From Brevundimonas sp. SL130 (GTDB lineage Bacteria > Pseudomonadota > Alphaproteobacteria > Caulobacterales > Caulobacteraceae), in contig NZ_CP113064.1 in the NCBI RefSeq assembly GCF_026625805.1, forward strand, positions 310,001 through 374,000: a DNA stretch of 64,000 bases, read 5' to 3'. The notes beneath the pieces are model-generated. The model searched no databases. It was not told where the DNA came from and saw only the letters and a program-made list of their open reading frames with translations. A program made the position numbers and the translations under genes. This document shows, in pieces, positions 46,273 to 56,503 of this stretch. Each line of letters opens with the position of its first letter. Within the stretch, counting starts at the first letter, position 1.

Positions 46273-46578
46273 ATGGGTTTCGCCATCGTCTGGCTGGTCA
46301 ACGCCGTCATCAGTCTGATGATCTGGTTCATCATCGCCCAGGCGATCTTGAGCTGGCTGGTCGCGTTCGACGTGATCAACTACCGCAACCGTTTCGTCTA
46401 TTCGGTCGGCACCTTCCTTGATCGGGTCACCACGCCCCTGCTGGAGCCGTTCCGCCGCATCATCCCGAACCTGGGCGGAATCGACATCTCGCCCATCGTG
46501 GTCATTCTGCTGCTTCAGTTCGCCAGCGTCCTGTTCAACCGCACGGCTGCGCCGGTCCTGGTCGCCCTGCTCGGCTGA
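46273..46578 (+). CDS. YggT family membrane protein
   Basis: 101 residues with two hydrophobic regions (IVWLVNAVISLMIWFIIAQAILSWLVAF and ISPIVVILLLQFASVLF) flanking the conserved VTTPLLEPFRRIIPNLGGIDISP loop. This is the YggT/YlmG pattern. The family influences cell division or chloroplast nucleoid and osmotic stress; the exact role is open. GGAG lies 9 nt before the ATG. Monocistronic between the tRNA and the dehydrogenase. Confidence 0.9.
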   Translation: MGFAIVWLVNAVISLMIWFIIAQAILSWLVAFDVINYRNRFVYSVGTFLDRVTTPLLEPFRRIIPNLGGIDISPIVVILLLQFASVLFNRTAAPVLVALLG

Positions 46579-46691
46579 CGTCCGGATGGACACGGTCGCG
46601 CGGGATTCTCAGGGACAGGGGCAATTCCACCCTTGCGCCGCGCCGCCAGCTTCCTAAAGGTGCCGGCCCCGACCATTATTGACCACGGTTC

Positions 46692-47573
46692 ATGAGCACG
46701 ATCACCACAGTCGCCGTCCTGGGCGCCGGACAGATGGGCGCAGGCATAGCCCACGCCGTGGCCCTGGGCGGCTATTCGGTCCGACTCTATGACGTGACCG
46801 CCGCCCGGCTGCCGCTGGCCCAGGGCGAGATCGCCGCAAGTCTGTCGCGCCATGTGGCGCGCGGCCTGGTGGCTCAGGCCGACGCCGACGCCGCCCTGGC
46901 CCGCATCACCGTGACCGAGGTCATCGCCGACGCCGTGAAGGGCGCCGACCTGGTGATCGAGGCAGCGCTGGAAGACGAGGCGGTCAAGAAGGCCGTCTAT
47001 GCCCAGGCCGCGCCGCATCTGGGACCGCAGACCCTGCTGGCCTCCAATACCTCGTCGATCTCGATCACCCGCCTGGCCTCGGCCACGGATCGGCCCGACC
47101 GGTTCATCGGCCTGCACTTCATGAAGCCGGCGCCGGTGATGAAACTGGTCGAGATCGTGCGCGGCATCGCCACCTCGGCCGAAACCCATTCGGCCGCCGT
47201 CGCCTTCGCCGAGAGCCTGGGCAAGACCACCACCGACGCCGAGGACTTCCCGGCCTTCATCGTCAACCGCATCCTGGTGCCGATGATGAACGAGGCGATC
47301 TTCGCCCTGTACGAAGGGGTCGGCAATGTCGCCTCCATCGACAAGGCGCTGCGCCTGGGGGCCAATCATCCGATGGGGCCGCTGGAACTGGCGGACTTCA
47401 TGGGGCTGGACGTCGTCCTGGCCATCATGAACGTGCTGTACGACGGCCTGGCCGACAGCAAATACCGCCCCTGCCCCCTGCTGGTGAAATATGTCGAGGC
47501 CGGCTGGCTGGGCCGCAAGAGCGGGCGCGGCTTCTATGACTATTCCGGCGACACGCCGGCGCCGACGCGATGA
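46692..47573 (+). CDS. 3-hydroxybutyryl-CoA dehydrogenase
   Basis: 293 residues: NAD-binding fold AVLGAGQMGAGIAHAVALGGYSVRLYD, the conserved DLVIEAALEDEAVKK, LASNTSSISITRLA, the catalytic His in FIGLHFMKPAPVMKLVEIV and FPAFIVNRILVPMMNEA. The C-terminal helical domain has ANHPMGPLELADFMGLD and GWLGRKSGRGFYDY. It oxidises (S)-3-hydroxyacyl-CoA with NAD in butanoate/PHB or fatty-acid metabolism. The stop overlaps the next ATG by 4 bp. Confidence 0.94.
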   Translation: MSTITTVAVLGAGQMGAGIAHAVALGGYSVRLYDVTAARLPLAQGEIAASLSRHVARGLVAQADADAALARITVTEVIADAVKGADLVIEAALEDEAVKKAVYAQAAPHLGPQTLLASNTSSISITRLASATDRPDRFIGLHFMKPAPVMKLVEIVRGIATSAETHSAAVAFAESLGKTTTDAEDFPAFIVNRILVPMMNEAIFALYEGVGNVASIDKALRLGANHPMGPLELADFMGLDVVLAIMNVLYDGLADSKYRPCPLLVKYVEAGWLGRKSGRGFYDYSGDTPAPTR

Positions 47574-48127
47574 GCCGGTTCGACACCTATGCCGATCTGC
47601 CGGGCCAAGCGACGATCCATTCGCGGCCCGCGCCCCTTTATCCCATCCTGGCATCTGTCGCCGGCGCGGCCTGGCCGCCGCTGTTGCTGACCCTTCCGTT
47701 CTGGCCGCCGAAGGCCGTAGGCGCGGGACGTGATCTGGACTGGCGGCTGCTGGTGCTGCTGATCGGCCTTGTCGTGGTGCCCGTCGCCCTTTGGCGCATC
47801 ATCGAGGAACGCCGGCGCAGCGGCCGGCCGGGCTCGCGCCTGGGCGTGGTGTGGCGGTTCATGCTGTTCGGCGGCCTGGCGGCGGCGGGGGTTCAGGTGC
47901 TCTGGGTCCTGGGAATGACCCTGTTCGGCTGGTTCGAGGCCGGCGACGTCATGCAGGCCCTGGGGGCGACCGAGACGACCCTTCTGATCTTCGGCGTCGG
48001 CGGGCTTCCGATCGCCATGGTGGTGGGGGTCAGCTATGCGCTCTGGGCGGGGCTGTGCGCCGCCTTCATCGCCTTCGAGGCCAAGCCGGCCGTGAGGGAC
48101 AGACTGGGTCTGATGCCGAAGGCTTAA
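47570..48127 (+). CDS. hypothetical four-helix membrane protein
   Basis: 185 residues with four hydrophobic segments (about 26-48, 59-77, 93-117 and 135-168), e.g. LLVLLIGLVVVPVALW and TLLIFGVGGLPIAMVVGVSYALW. No known family motif. It begins in an ATGA overlap with the dehydrogenase gene, so the two are translated together. It precedes the DUF418 gene by 38 bp and may be part of that transcript. Confidence 0.7.
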   Translation: MSRFDTYADLPGQATIHSRPAPLYPILASVAGAAWPPLLLTLPFWPPKAVGAGRDLDWRLLVLLIGLVVVPVALWRIIEERRRSGRPGSRLGVVWRFMLFGGLAAAGVQVLWVLGMTLFGWFEAGDVMQALGATETTLLIFGVGGLPIAMVVGVSYALWAGLCAAFIAFEAKPAVRDRLGLMPKA

Positions 48128-48165
48128 GCGACGCGGCGGCCTGACCGCAGGGATTGGGGGATCCT

Positions 48166-49419
48166 ATGTCGATGGAAACACAAGCGAACGAAACGCCGCC
48201 GAACCAGAGCGGGGCCCTGGCGCCCGTCAAGTCGGAAGCGCGGATCGTCGCGCTGGACATCATGCGGGGCCTGGCCGTTCTGGGCATTCTCGCGGTCAAT
48301 GTCGTGTCGTTCGGCATGCCCTTCATGGTCTACAGCAACGCGGACCTGAGCCCGTTTCCAGTGACCGGGGCCAACGCCGTGGCGCGCTGGGCCGCGGACG
48401 TCTTCTTCCATCAGAAATTCATCACCCTGTTCTCCATGCTGTTCGGCGCCTCGATCTTCCTCGTCGGAGGCGACCGCGAGGACGAGGCCCGGGGCCGGCT
48501 GCTGCGTCGCCGGCTGTTCTGGCTGGCGATCATCGCCCTGATCCACGGGTTAGCCTTCTGGTACGGCGACGTCCTGTTGCTCTACGCCTGGTCGGGCCTG
48601 TTCGTGATGCTGATGCGATCAATGCCCGCCGGCGTGCTGATCGGGGTCGGTCTCGGGGTGACCTTGTTCCTGGGCGCCATGCAGGCGGGGCTGGCCTGGT
48701 TGATGGTCGCCGGCCCGCCCGAGGTCGTCGAGGCGATGAAGCAAGGCCAGCCGCAGGACACGCTTGAAGCCGTGCAGGCCGCCATCGCCGCCTATCGCAG
48801 CGGTTGGGCGGGCGCCATGGGCCAGAATCTGATGTCGTGGGCGTTTCTTCAGGGCGCCAGCCTGACGATGTTCGTCTTTTCGACCGTGGCCCTGATGATG
48901 ACGGGCCTGGGTCTGTTCAAGGCGGGCTTCCTCAGCGGGCGGGCGCCGACCTGGCTGTATCTGGCCCTGCTCGCCATCGGCGGCGCCGTCCTGGCCCTGC
49001 TGGGCGTGCTGGAATGGACCGAGATCATGGCGCCGAAGGACGCTCACCCGACACGAGGTCTGGCGGAGGTCGTCGCCTCCTTCCCGATTTTCGTCACCCT
49101 GGCCTATGTCAGCTTGATCGTGCTGGTCGCCAGAAAAGGCCCTTCCTGGCTGGCGCCCCTGAGGCCCGTGGGCCAGATGGCCTTCACCAACTACCTGTCC
49201 CAGACCCTGATCATGACCACCGTCTTCTACATGCCGTGGGGGCCGCGTCTGTTCGGTCAGGTCGATTATGTCGGCATGTGGGGGCTGGTGGCGGCCGTTT
49301 GGGCGCTGCAACTGATCTGGTCGCCCCTGTGGCTGTCGCGGTTCAGCATGGGGCCGCTGGAGTGGGTCTGGCGCTGTCTGACCTATGGTCGGCTCGTGCC
49401 GATCCGAAAAGAGGCCTGA
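48166..49419 (+). CDS. DUF418 family membrane protein
   Basis: 417 residues, about eight to ten transmembrane segments. DUF418 features are ARIVALDIMRGLAVLGILAVNVVSFGMP at the N-terminus, FFHQKFITLFSMLFGASIFL, the middle RLFWLAIIALIHGLAFWYGDVLLLYAWSGLF and the C-terminal GQMAFTNYLSQTLIMTTVFY ... GPLEWVWRCLTYGRLVPIRK. The family is distantly related to acyltransferase-3 membrane proteins; substrate unknown. The ATG of MSMETQANE is used, with an in-frame TTG 12 bp upstream. Confidence 0.9.
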   Translation: MSMETQANETPPNQSGALAPVKSEARIVALDIMRGLAVLGILAVNVVSFGMPFMVYSNADLSPFPVTGANAVARWAADVFFHQKFITLFSMLFGASIFLVGGDREDEARGRLLRRRLFWLAIIALIHGLAFWYGDVLLLYAWSGLFVMLMRSMPAGVLIGVGLGVTLFLGAMQAGLAWLMVAGPPEVVEAMKQGQPQDTLEAVQAAIAAYRSGWAGAMGQNLMSWAFLQGASLTMFVFSTVALMMTGLGLFKAGFLSGRAPTWLYLALLAIGGAVLALLGVLEWTEIMAPKDAHPTRGLAEVVASFPIFVTLAYVSLIVLVARKGPSWLAPLRPVGQMAFTNYLSQTLIMTTVFYMPWGPRLFGQVDYVGMWGLVAAVWALQLIWSPLWLSRFSMGPLEWVWRCLTYGRLVPIRKEA

Positions 49420-49460
49420 TCGCGCTTTTATCGCAGGCGCGAAGGGATTAACTGGGGGCC

Positions 49461-51344
49461 ATGGCCGCCCCGGATACTCCCGCCGAAACCTTCAAGCGCG
49501 CGCTGGGCCATGCCGCCCGCGCCCTGGCCGAACAGCCCGAGCTGGAGGTGGTGTTCGGGTCGGACGGTCCCAAGCTGGTCGGCGGGGTCATGACCCTGCC
49601 GCATCCGCCGCGCGACCCCTCGGGGCCCGAGAGCGCGTCTCTGCGAGGCCAGGCCGACCGGCTGGCCCTGCGCCTGGCCAATCACGACGCCGCCATCAAC
49701 GCCCGCATGCGGCCGCTCGACACAAAGGCGGCCGAGGTGTTCGACGCGGTCGAACAGGCGCGGGTCGAGGCCGTGGGCTCCGAATATCTGGCCGGGGTGC
49801 GCGACAATCTGGGCGCCGCCCTGGTGACCCGGCTGGAAAAGACCGGCGCCCTTCGCATCGCCGAGGCGGACCGGGTGCCGGTGTCCGAGGCCGTGGCTCT
49901 GTTGGTTCGCGAGCGGCTGACCGGCCGTCCGTCGCCCGACGGCGCCAAGTCCATGCTGGACCTGGTCCGCGCCGGCATCGAGGCCAAGGCCGGTGAAAAG
50001 CTGGACGCCCTGGCCGGAACCGCCGGGGACCAGGCGGGCTTTGCCGAGAAGATGCGCGACGTGCTGCGGGCCCTGGACCTGGACCCAGGCGACGGACGCG
50101 GCGAGGACACGTCCGAAGATCCCGGCGACGAAGAGCCCGATCCCCAGGAGCCCGACGCCAGCGACGAGCCGGATGAGGATGAGGACGAGCAGGGCGGCGA
50201 AGGCTCCCAATCGATGGAGGGCGACGCCGACGATCAGTCCTCGGACGAAGAACGCGACAGCCGACCCGAAGGCGCGCCCGGCGACCCCCAAGGCGACGCC
50301 TCCGAGGACGGGCCGGAACTGAACGAGGGCCAGCAGCCCAACCGCCAGCAGACCGCCGACGACGGGCGGTCGGTCGATGTCTACCGCGTCTTCACCACCG
50401 CCTATGACGAGGTGGTGGACGCCGCCGACCTGTGCGACCCGATGGAGCTGGAGCGGCTGCGCAACCTGCTGGACCAGCAGTTGACCATCCTGTCCAGCGT
50501 GGTCTCGCGCCTGGCCAACAAGCTGCAACGCCGCCTGCTGGCGCAGCAGAACCGCTCCTGGATGTTCGATCTGGAAGAGGGGATGCTGGACACGGCGCGC
50601 CTGACCCGGATCGTCACCGACCCCACCGCGCCCCTGTCGTTCAAGGCCGAGAGCGAAAGCCCCTTCCGCGACACGGTCGTGACCCTGTTGCTGGACAACT
50701 CCGGCTCGATGCGCGGGCGGCCGATCATGGTGGCGGCGGTCTGCGCCGACATCCTGGCGCGCACCCTGGAGCGCTGCGGGGTCAAGGTCGAGATCCTGGG
50801 CTTCACCACCCGCGCCTGGAAGGGCGGACAGAGCCGCGAGGCCTGGATCAGCGCCGGCAAGCCCGCCAATCCGGGACGCCTGAACGACCTGCGCCACATC
50901 ATCTACAAGGCCGCCGACGCCCCCTGGCGCCGGGCCAAGAAGAACCTGGGCCTGATGATGCGCGAAGGCCTGCTGAAAGAGAATATCGACGGCGAGGCCC
51001 TGCAATGGGCGCACAATCGCCTGCTGGCCCGGACCGAGCAGCGCCGCATCCTGATGGTGATCTCGGACGGGTCGCCGGTCGACGACTCGACCCAATCGGC
51101 CAACGCCGCCCTCTATCTGGACAAACACCTGCGCCAGGTGATCGCCGAGATCGAGGACCGGTCGCCGGTCGAACTGCTGGCCATCGGCATCGGCCACGAC
51201 GTGACCCGCTGGTACCGCAAGGCCCTGACCATCGTCGATGTGGAACAGCTGGCCGGCGCCATGACCGAGAAGCTGGCGGAACTGTTCGAGGCCGAAAGCG
51301 CCGCTGTCCCGGCCCGCCGGGTGCGCAAGAAGCTGGCCGCATGA
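49461..51344 (+). CDS. cobT: cobaltochelatase subunit CobT
   Basis: 627 residues. CobT with CobS forms the AAA+ ATPase motor of aerobic cobaltochelatase, which drives cobalt insertion by CobN in cobalamin synthesis. The N-terminal domain (1-200) is followed by a strongly acidic linker (about 215-300, Asp/Glu/Ser-rich) and a C-terminal VWA domain with the MIDAS motif DNSGSMRG near 413. Late [17 protein letters not shown] and [14 protein letters not shown] complete it. The usual neighbour cobS is not in the window. It overlaps the phytase-like gene by 4 bp. Confidence 0.93.
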   Translation: MAAPDTPAETFKRALGHAARALAEQPELEVVFGSDGPKLVGGVMTLPHPPRDPSGPESASLRGQADRLALRLANHDAAINARMRPLDTKAAEVFDAVEQARVEAVGSEYLAGVRDNLGAALVTRLEKTGALRIAEADRVPVSEAVALLVRERLTGRPSPDGAKSMLDLVRAGIEAKAGEKLDALAGTAGDQAGFAEKMRDVLRALDLDPGDGRGEDTSEDPGDEEPDPQEPDASDEPDEDEDEQGGEGSQSMEGDADDQSSDEERDSRPEGAPGDPQGDASEDGPELNEGQQPNRQQTADDGRSVDVYRVFTTAYDEVVDAADLCDPMELERLRNLLDQQLTILSSVVSRLANKLQRRLLAQQNRSWMFDLEEGMLDTARLTRIVTDPTAPLSFKAESESPFRDTVVTLLLDNSGSMRGRPIMVAAVCADILARTLERCGVKVEILGFTTRAWKGGQSREAWISAGKPANPGRLNDLRHIIYKAADAPWRRAKKNLGLMMREGLLKENIDGEALQWAHNRLLARTEQRRILMVISDGSPVDDSTQSANAALYLDKHLRQVIAEIEDRSPVELLAIGIGHDVTRWYRKALTIVDVEQLAGAMTEKLAELFEAESAAVPARRVRKKLAA

Positions 51345-52321
51345 ACCGGTTGCGCCGTCTGACCGCCGTCTGGGCCGCCCTGGCGCTGACGGCCTGCGCC
51401 GCCACGCTGGGTCCGCCCCAGCCTGATCTTTCCCACGGCGACGGCTGGACCTTCGCCCCGGCCGAATTGAAGGCCGTCGGCCTGGGCCTGCCCGGCGCGG
51501 TTCTGGCGCCCGAGGTGCATTTCGCCGGCGGGGTGGAGATCGTCGCCGGCATGGGCTCGCCCCTGCATGGGCTTTCCGACCTGAAACTGAGCAGCGACGG
51601 TCGTTTCGTGGCGGTGTCCGACGCCGGGGACCTGGTTCGCGGCGTCCTGCGGCTCGATCCCCAGGGGCGGCTCGTGGGCGTCGATCATCTGGCGTCGCGC
51701 CGCCTGATCCTGGAGAACGGCAGCCTGATCGCGGACAAGATCGACGGCGACGCCGAGGGTCTGGCCCTGACCCGGTCGGGCGATCTGCTGGTCAGTTTCG
51801 AGCGCCGCCACCGCATCTGGAACTATGGCCCCCTGTCGGCCCTGCGCGCGCCGACGCCTGTGTCCTCGCCCGACGCGGCCTTCCCCGATAACGAAGGCAT
51901 GGAGGGGCTGGCCGCCCTGCCTCGTCACGAGGCTGACGGCTGGCGCGCCCTGGGCGAAGGGGGCGGCGTATGGGATTGCACCCCAGGCGGCTGCCGCCTC
52001 GTCGTCTCCCCGCCAGCTGAGGCGCCGAAGGACAACGACTATCGCTCCACCGGCCTGGATCGCGATCCATCGGGCGACGGCTGGTTCATGGTCGAGCGTC
52101 GCTACACCCCGCCCTTCGACATGCGCGGTCGTGTTCGCCGACTGGCGTCCGACGGGACGCCCGGTCCGGTGCTGGTCGAGCTGAAACTGCCGGGCACGAC
52201 GGATAATTTCGAGGGCATAGCGGCCGAGCGGCGGGGCCGGACGACACGGATCTATCTGCTGTCCGACGACAACGCCAACCCGGCGCAGCGCACCCTGCTG
52301 CTGGCCTTCGACATCCGATAG
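51341..52321 (+). CDS. phytase-like esterase domain lipoprotein
   Basis: 326 residues with a lipoprotein signal ([21 protein letters not shown] lipobox, Cys at ~20). The beta-propeller-like region [62 protein letters not shown] and [14 protein letters not shown] matches the esterase-like activity of phytase family. It probably acts on a phosphorylated or esterified substrate at the membrane. It is coupled to cobT (ATGA) and ends 1 bp from otsA on the other strand. Confidence 0.83.
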   Translation: MNRLRRLTAVWAALALTACAATLGPPQPDLSHGDGWTFAPAELKAVGLGLPGAVLAPEVHFAGGVEIVAGMGSPLHGLSDLKLSSDGRFVAVSDAGDLVRGVLRLDPQGRLVGVDHLASRRLILENGSLIADKIDGDAEGLALTRSGDLLVSFERRHRIWNYGPLSALRAPTPVSSPDAAFPDNEGMEGLAALPRHEADGWRALGEGGGVWDCTPGGCRLVVSPPAEAPKDNDYRSTGLDRDPSGDGWFMVERRYTPPFDMRGRVRRLASDGTPGPVLVELKLPGTTDNFEGIAAERRGRTTRIYLLSDDNANPAQRTLLLAFDIR

Positions 52322-52322
52322 G

Positions 52323-53735
52323 TCAGGCCGCGCCGGCCCATTGGGCGGTTTCCGGCTCGCCTTCGACCGCCAGCAGGGCCTTGACGAAGGCGTCGCGCCA
52401 GATGCCGACATCGGTGTCGCGCACCACCTGCATCAGGGCCTCCCATTTGCGGATGCGCTCGGCCAGGGGCATGGTCAGGGCCTTCTGGATGGCGTCCGAC
52501 AGCTCCTCGCGGCTGTAGGGATTGACCAGCAGGGCCTCGCCCATCTGTTCCGCCGCTCCGGCGAAACGCGACAGGATCAGGACGCCGGGATCCTCCGGGT
52601 TCTGCGAGGCGACATATTCCTTGGCCACCAGATTCATCCCGTCACGCAGCGGCGTGACCAGCCCGACCCGTGCGGCGCGATAGATGCCGGCCAGCTGGTC
52701 GCGGCGATAGGTGCGGTTCAGATAGCGGATCGGCTGCCAGTCCATGTCGCCGAAGGCGCCGTTGACCCGTCCGGCCAGGGAATCCAGCCGGGCCCGCAAA
52801 TCCTGGTAGGAATCCACATCGTCGCGCGAGATCGGCGTCACCTGCAACAGGAAGACCTCGCCGCGCATCGAGGCGTTGTCGTGCAGGAACTGCTCATAAC
52901 CCAGCAGCCGCTCCTCCAAGCCCTTGGAGTAGTCCAGGCGATCCACGCCCACGATCATGGCGCGGAAGGCGGCCGAGGCCGCCATTCGGTCGTAGGTCCG
53001 GGCGCCGAGCGTCGAGTTGCGCGCCGCCAGGAAGCCGTCCACGTCGATGCCGATCGGGAAGACGCCGATCTGAACCCGTCGCCCGAAACACTCCAGCCCG
53101 CCATGGCCGAACAGTTCGCCCTGGGCTTCGCTGACCACATAGTCGGTGAACAGATCGCTCCATTCCTGAGTGTGGAAGCCGATCAGGTCGAAGTCGAACA
53201 TCGACTCCACCAGCCGCCGATGATGCGGCAGGGTGACCAGCAGCTGACGGGCCGGCCAAGGGGTGTGCAGGAAGAAGCCGATCCGGTTTCGGACGCCCAG
53301 ACGGCGCAGATCCCGCGCCATCGGGATCATGTGGTAGTCGTGGATCCAGATGATATCGTCCGGCTGGATCACCGGCGCCAGAACCTCGGCGAACCGACGG
53401 TTCACCCGCTCATAGCCTTCGCCGTATGAGCGTTCGTACTGCGCCAGATCGATCCTGTGGTGAAACAGCGGCCACAGGGTCTTGTTGGCGTAGCCGTTGT
53501 AGTATTCGTCGACGTCCTGAGGCTCCAGATCGACCAGGCCGACGGTGACGCCGGCCCTGTCCTCCACCTTCATTTCGCCGGTGAACTCTTCCACCGTTTC
53601 ACCCGACCAGCCAAACCAGAGTCCGTCATATTTCCGCAGCGCGGCGGACAAGGCCATGGCCAGACCGCCGGCCGAGCCGGCGGCAGGATCGGTCGGGGCG
53701 GAAACCCGGTTGGATACGACGATAAGACGGCTCAT
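52323..53735 (-). CDS. otsA: trehalose-6-phosphate synthase
   Basis: A GT20 enzyme of 470 residues that joins UDP- or ADP-glucose and glucose-6-phosphate. Motifs are LIVVSNRVSAPT, the substrate segment GYANKTLWPLFH, IIWIHDYHMIPMARDLRR, RIGFFLHTPWPA and the donor site VDRLDYSKGLEERLLGYEQFL ... RDGMNLVAKEYVASQ. Third and last of a minus-strand operon after otsB and the GH15 gene. It would make the compatible solute trehalose under osmotic or desiccation stress together with OtsB. Confidence 0.95.
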   Translation of the reverse strand: MSRLIVVSNRVSAPTDPAAGSAGGLAMALSAALRKYDGLWFGWSGETVEEFTGEMKVEDRAGVTVGLVDLEPQDVDEYYNGYANKTLWPLFHHRIDLAQYERSYGEGYERVNRRFAEVLAPVIQPDDIIWIHDYHMIPMARDLRRLGVRNRIGFFLHTPWPARQLLVTLPHHRRLVESMFDFDLIGFHTQEWSDLFTDYVVSEAQGELFGHGGLECFGRRVQIGVFPIGIDVDGFLAARNSTLGARTYDRMAASAAFRAMIVGVDRLDYSKGLEERLLGYEQFLHDNASMRGEVFLLQVTPISRDDVDSYQDLRARLDSLAGRVNGAFGDMDWQPIRYLNRTYRRDQLAGIYRAARVGLVTPLRDGMNLVAKEYVASQNPEDPGVLILSRFAGAAEQMGEALLVNPYSREELSDAIQKALTMPLAERIRKWEALMQVVRDTDVGIWRDAFVKALLAVEGEPETAQWAGAA

Positions 53736-53788
53736 GACTTCACTTCGGCGGCAACCCCAGCCCCGGGGTCAGACAGGTGTTCGGCGTA

Positions 53789-55573
53789 TCAACGCACGTC
53801 GGTCCAGGAACGGCTCAACATCACGGCGCAATTGATGATGCCGACCAGGGAATAGGTCTGGGGGTAGTTGCCCCAAAGCTCGCCGTCCTCGACCGAGATG
53901 TCTTCGCTCAACAGGCCGGCCTGGGTGCGTCGGGCCAGCATTTCCTCGAAGATCTCACGCGCCTCTTCGACCCGGCCGTTCTGGTGCAGGGCCTCGATGA
54001 ACCAGAAGGTGCAGAAGTTGAAGGCCGTCTCGGGCTCGCCGAAATCGTCCGGCTCGACGTACCGGAACAGGAAGGGGCCCTTCTTCAGGTCACGCTCGAT
54101 GGCGTCGAAGGTGGCGACCTGGCGCGGGTCATGGGCGTCCAGGAAGCCCAGGTCGGTCAGTTGCAGCAATGAGGCGTCCAGCTCTCGCCCGCCGAAGCTG
54201 GCGGCGAACCGCCCCTCGTCCGGCAGGAAGGTCTCGGCTTCGATCCGTTCACGAATGGTCGTCGCCCGTTCGCGCCACACCTGCCCGCGTCCGGTCAGGC
54301 CCAGATGATCCGCCGCCTTGGCCAGACGGTCGCACGCCGCCCAGCACATGACCGACGAATAGGTATGGACCCGGGCGATGGTGCGGAACTCCCACAGGCC
54401 GGCGTCGGTCTGATCGTGCAGGGCGAAGGCGCGCTCGCCGACTTTTTCCAGGGCGTGGAAATCCGCGATCGTGCCGGGCCGCAGCAGCCGCTGATCATAG
54501 AAGGCCTGGACCAGAGGTAGGACGATCTGTCCGTAGACGTCGTGTTGCAGATGCTCGTGCGCCTGATTGCCGATCCGCACCGGCTTCATGCCGCGATAGC
54601 CCTCGACCGTATCGACGATGCTCTCGCCGATGCCGGGCTCGAGACCCACCCCATAGACCGGCTGGACATGGCCGCCGTCGGCGTCATCGACCAGATTGCG
54701 CAGATAGCCGAGATAGTTCTCGAGGATGTCGACCGCCCCCAGCCGGTTCAGCGCCCGCACCGTATAATAGGCGTCGCGGATCCAGCAGTAGCGATAGTCC
54801 CAATTGCGCCCGCTCTCCTTGAACTCGGGCACCGAGGTGGTCATGGCGGCGACAATGGCCCCCGTCTCCTCATAGGCGCAGAGTTTCAGGGTGATGGCCG
54901 CGCGGATCACGGCCTCCTGATAGTCCAGCGGCAGATACAGTTTGCGCACCCAGTCCTGCCAATAGGCGACGGTGCGATCCAGCGCCGCCTGAACCCCTGG
55001 GCCGACGTCCTGATCATAGCCCTCGTCCGGACCGAAGAAGAAGGCGTGCGCCCGCTCCAGCCGGAAGATGCGCTCTTCCAACACATGCGACACGGGACAG
55101 TCCGTCGTCAGACGGAAGGTGACGTCCGGACAGATGAAGCGGATGTGGTTCGAACCGGACGTACAGGCCGCGGGCCGCGCGCCCCAGTCGGCGGAGGGCC
55201 GCAGCCGGATGCGGATGCGGGGCGTGCCTTCCAGCGGTCGGACGATCCGCCCGAAAGCAAGCGGGCGATAGGTGCGCGAATGTTTCGGATAGCGGGGTGC
55301 GAAATCGATGATTTCGACCACCGCTCCGTCTTCGGCCGTCAGGAGGGTCCGCAACACCGGCGTGTTGCGGATATAGGCTTGGCTGACGTGTTTCAGACCT
55401 TCCAACTCCACGGCCCAGTAACCGTGGTCGGGCGCTTCGCCGTTCATCAGGGCCGAAAAGACCGGGTCGCCGTCCACGCGCGGGGCGCAGGCCCAGACGA
55501 AGTGGCCTTGACGGTCGATCAGGGCGCTGATGGCGCAGTTGCCGATCGGGAAGAGATCGAGATTGGGTTTCAT
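53789..55573 (-). CDS. glycoside hydrolase family 15 protein (trehalase/glucoamylase-like)
   Basis: 594 residues: an N-terminal GH15 beta domain (PIGNCAISALIDRQGHFVWACAPRVDGDPVFSALMNG) and an (alpha/alpha)6 barrel with WDYRYCWIRDAYYTVRALNRLG, the general-acid region around YGVGLEPG and the C-terminal EDGELWGNYPQTYSLVGIINCAVML. Bacterial GH15 enzymes in this group hydrolyse trehalose or alpha-glucans. It sits between otsB and otsA and starts only 4 bp after otsB ends, so synthesis and breakdown appear co-transcribed. The ATG of MKPNLDLFPIGNC is favoured. Confidence 0.9.
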   Translation of the reverse strand: MKPNLDLFPIGNCAISALIDRQGHFVWACAPRVDGDPVFSALMNGEAPDHGYWAVELEGLKHVSQAYIRNTPVLRTLLTAEDGAVVEIIDFAPRYPKHSRTYRPLAFGRIVRPLEGTPRIRIRLRPSADWGARPAACTSGSNHIRFICPDVTFRLTTDCPVSHVLEERIFRLERAHAFFFGPDEGYDQDVGPGVQAALDRTVAYWQDWVRKLYLPLDYQEAVIRAAITLKLCAYEETGAIVAAMTTSVPEFKESGRNWDYRYCWIRDAYYTVRALNRLGAVDILENYLGYLRNLVDDADGGHVQPVYGVGLEPGIGESIVDTVEGYRGMKPVRIGNQAHEHLQHDVYGQIVLPLVQAFYDQRLLRPGTIADFHALEKVGERAFALHDQTDAGLWEFRTIARVHTYSSVMCWAACDRLAKAADHLGLTGRGQVWRERATTIRERIEAETFLPDEGRFAASFGGRELDASLLQLTDLGFLDAHDPRQVATFDAIERDLKKGPFLFRYVEPDDFGEPETAFNFCTFWFIEALHQNGRVEEAREIFEEMLARRTQAGLLSEDISVEDGELWGNYPQTYSLVGIINCAVMLSRSWTDVR

Positions 55574-55577
55574 CGGA

Positions 55578-56336
55578 TCAGGCCTTCGCCACGGCTTCGA
55601 GCCAGGACAGGACGGCGTCCACATCATCCAGCCGGTACCGCGCGGCCGTCTTTCGCTCCGGCCCCACCAGAACGCCATAACCGCCCAGGGCGGCGGCGGC
55701 CTCGAACCCATGTTCGTCCGTCAGGTCGTCACCCAACATGATCGGGATCGCGCCCTTGAAGGGATGGTCCTGCATGAAGGCGGTGACGGCCGTGCCCTTG
55801 TCGGCGCCCGGCGTCTTCAGTTCCAGCACCATATGGCCGGGCTGAAGGGTTAGGCCCGTCTCGGCCTGAAGCCGTTGCGCCAGGTGCTGGGCGGCGGAGG
55901 CCTGGTCCGGGGCCTGGCGGTAATGAAGACCGGCCGAGACGCCCTTGTCCTCGACGATCAGTCCCGGATGATCGGCCGCAAAGGCCTTAAAGGCCGCAAG
56001 GGCCTCGGCCACGCCGTCGTGCGGTTCGTCGCGCTCGATCACGCCGTCCTTGAGCCGGCGTTCCAGGCCGTGAACCCCCGAGGCGGAGGTGAGGGCCGAG
56101 CCCGAGATGCGGTCGATCTCGACAATCGTGCGCCCGCTGACGATGGCGACACGGCCCGCCAGACGGGCCTCGACGGCCTTGAGCGCAGCCGTGCGACGCG
56201 CCGTCGGGCCGACCGCGTCCGGCGTCGGCGCCATCGGGGCCAGGACCCCGTCCATATCGAGGAACAGGGCGACGCCGTCCGCAAGGACAGGCGGCCTGGG
56301 CAATAGAAGCGTTGCGGCTCCGGCGTGAGACGGCAT
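55578..56336 (-). CDS. otsB: trehalose-6-phosphate phosphatase
   Basis: A 252-residue HAD phosphatase. Motif I is ALFLDMDGVLAPMAP, with motif II at VAIVSGRTIVEIDR, an alpha/beta cap with KDGVIERDEPHD and a late PIMLGDDLTDEHGFEAAAALGGYGVLVG (motif IV). It dephosphorylates trehalose-6-phosphate. It is the first gene of the otsB-GH15-otsA operon. The ATG of MPSHAGAATLL is selected because the longer frame has no family similarity. It is divergent from kdsD. Confidence 0.92.
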   Translation of the reverse strand: MPSHAGAATLLLPRPPVLADGVALFLDMDGVLAPMAPTPDAVGPTARRTAALKAVEARLAGRVAIVSGRTIVEIDRISGSALTSASGVHGLERRLKDGVIERDEPHDGVAEALAAFKAFAADHPGLIVEDKGVSAGLHYRQAPDQASAAQHLAQRLQAETGLTLQPGHMVLELKTPGADKGTAVTAFMQDHPFKGAIPIMLGDDLTDEHGFEAAAALGGYGVLVGPERKTAARYRLDDVDAVLSWLEAVAKA

Positions 56337-56503
56337 GTGTTCGAACTCTTCTCGGCTTCCCCAGCGACACCCAACGCGCGAGTGCGGCAAAGGTTGACCC
56401 GAAGGCGACAAAGTCGTCTGAAGGTGATGTTGCGCGTGGCCTTGGGATGGGGCAGATCGCGCGCCTCGAACCAAGGAGAGCCCGGACACGGGCCTGCCAG
56501 ACT

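Noticed and set aside
49428..51197. 589-codon minus-strand frame opposite cobT
   Set aside because: CobT has VWA and MIDAS motifs on the plus strand; the opposite frame is repetitive and has no conserved feature.
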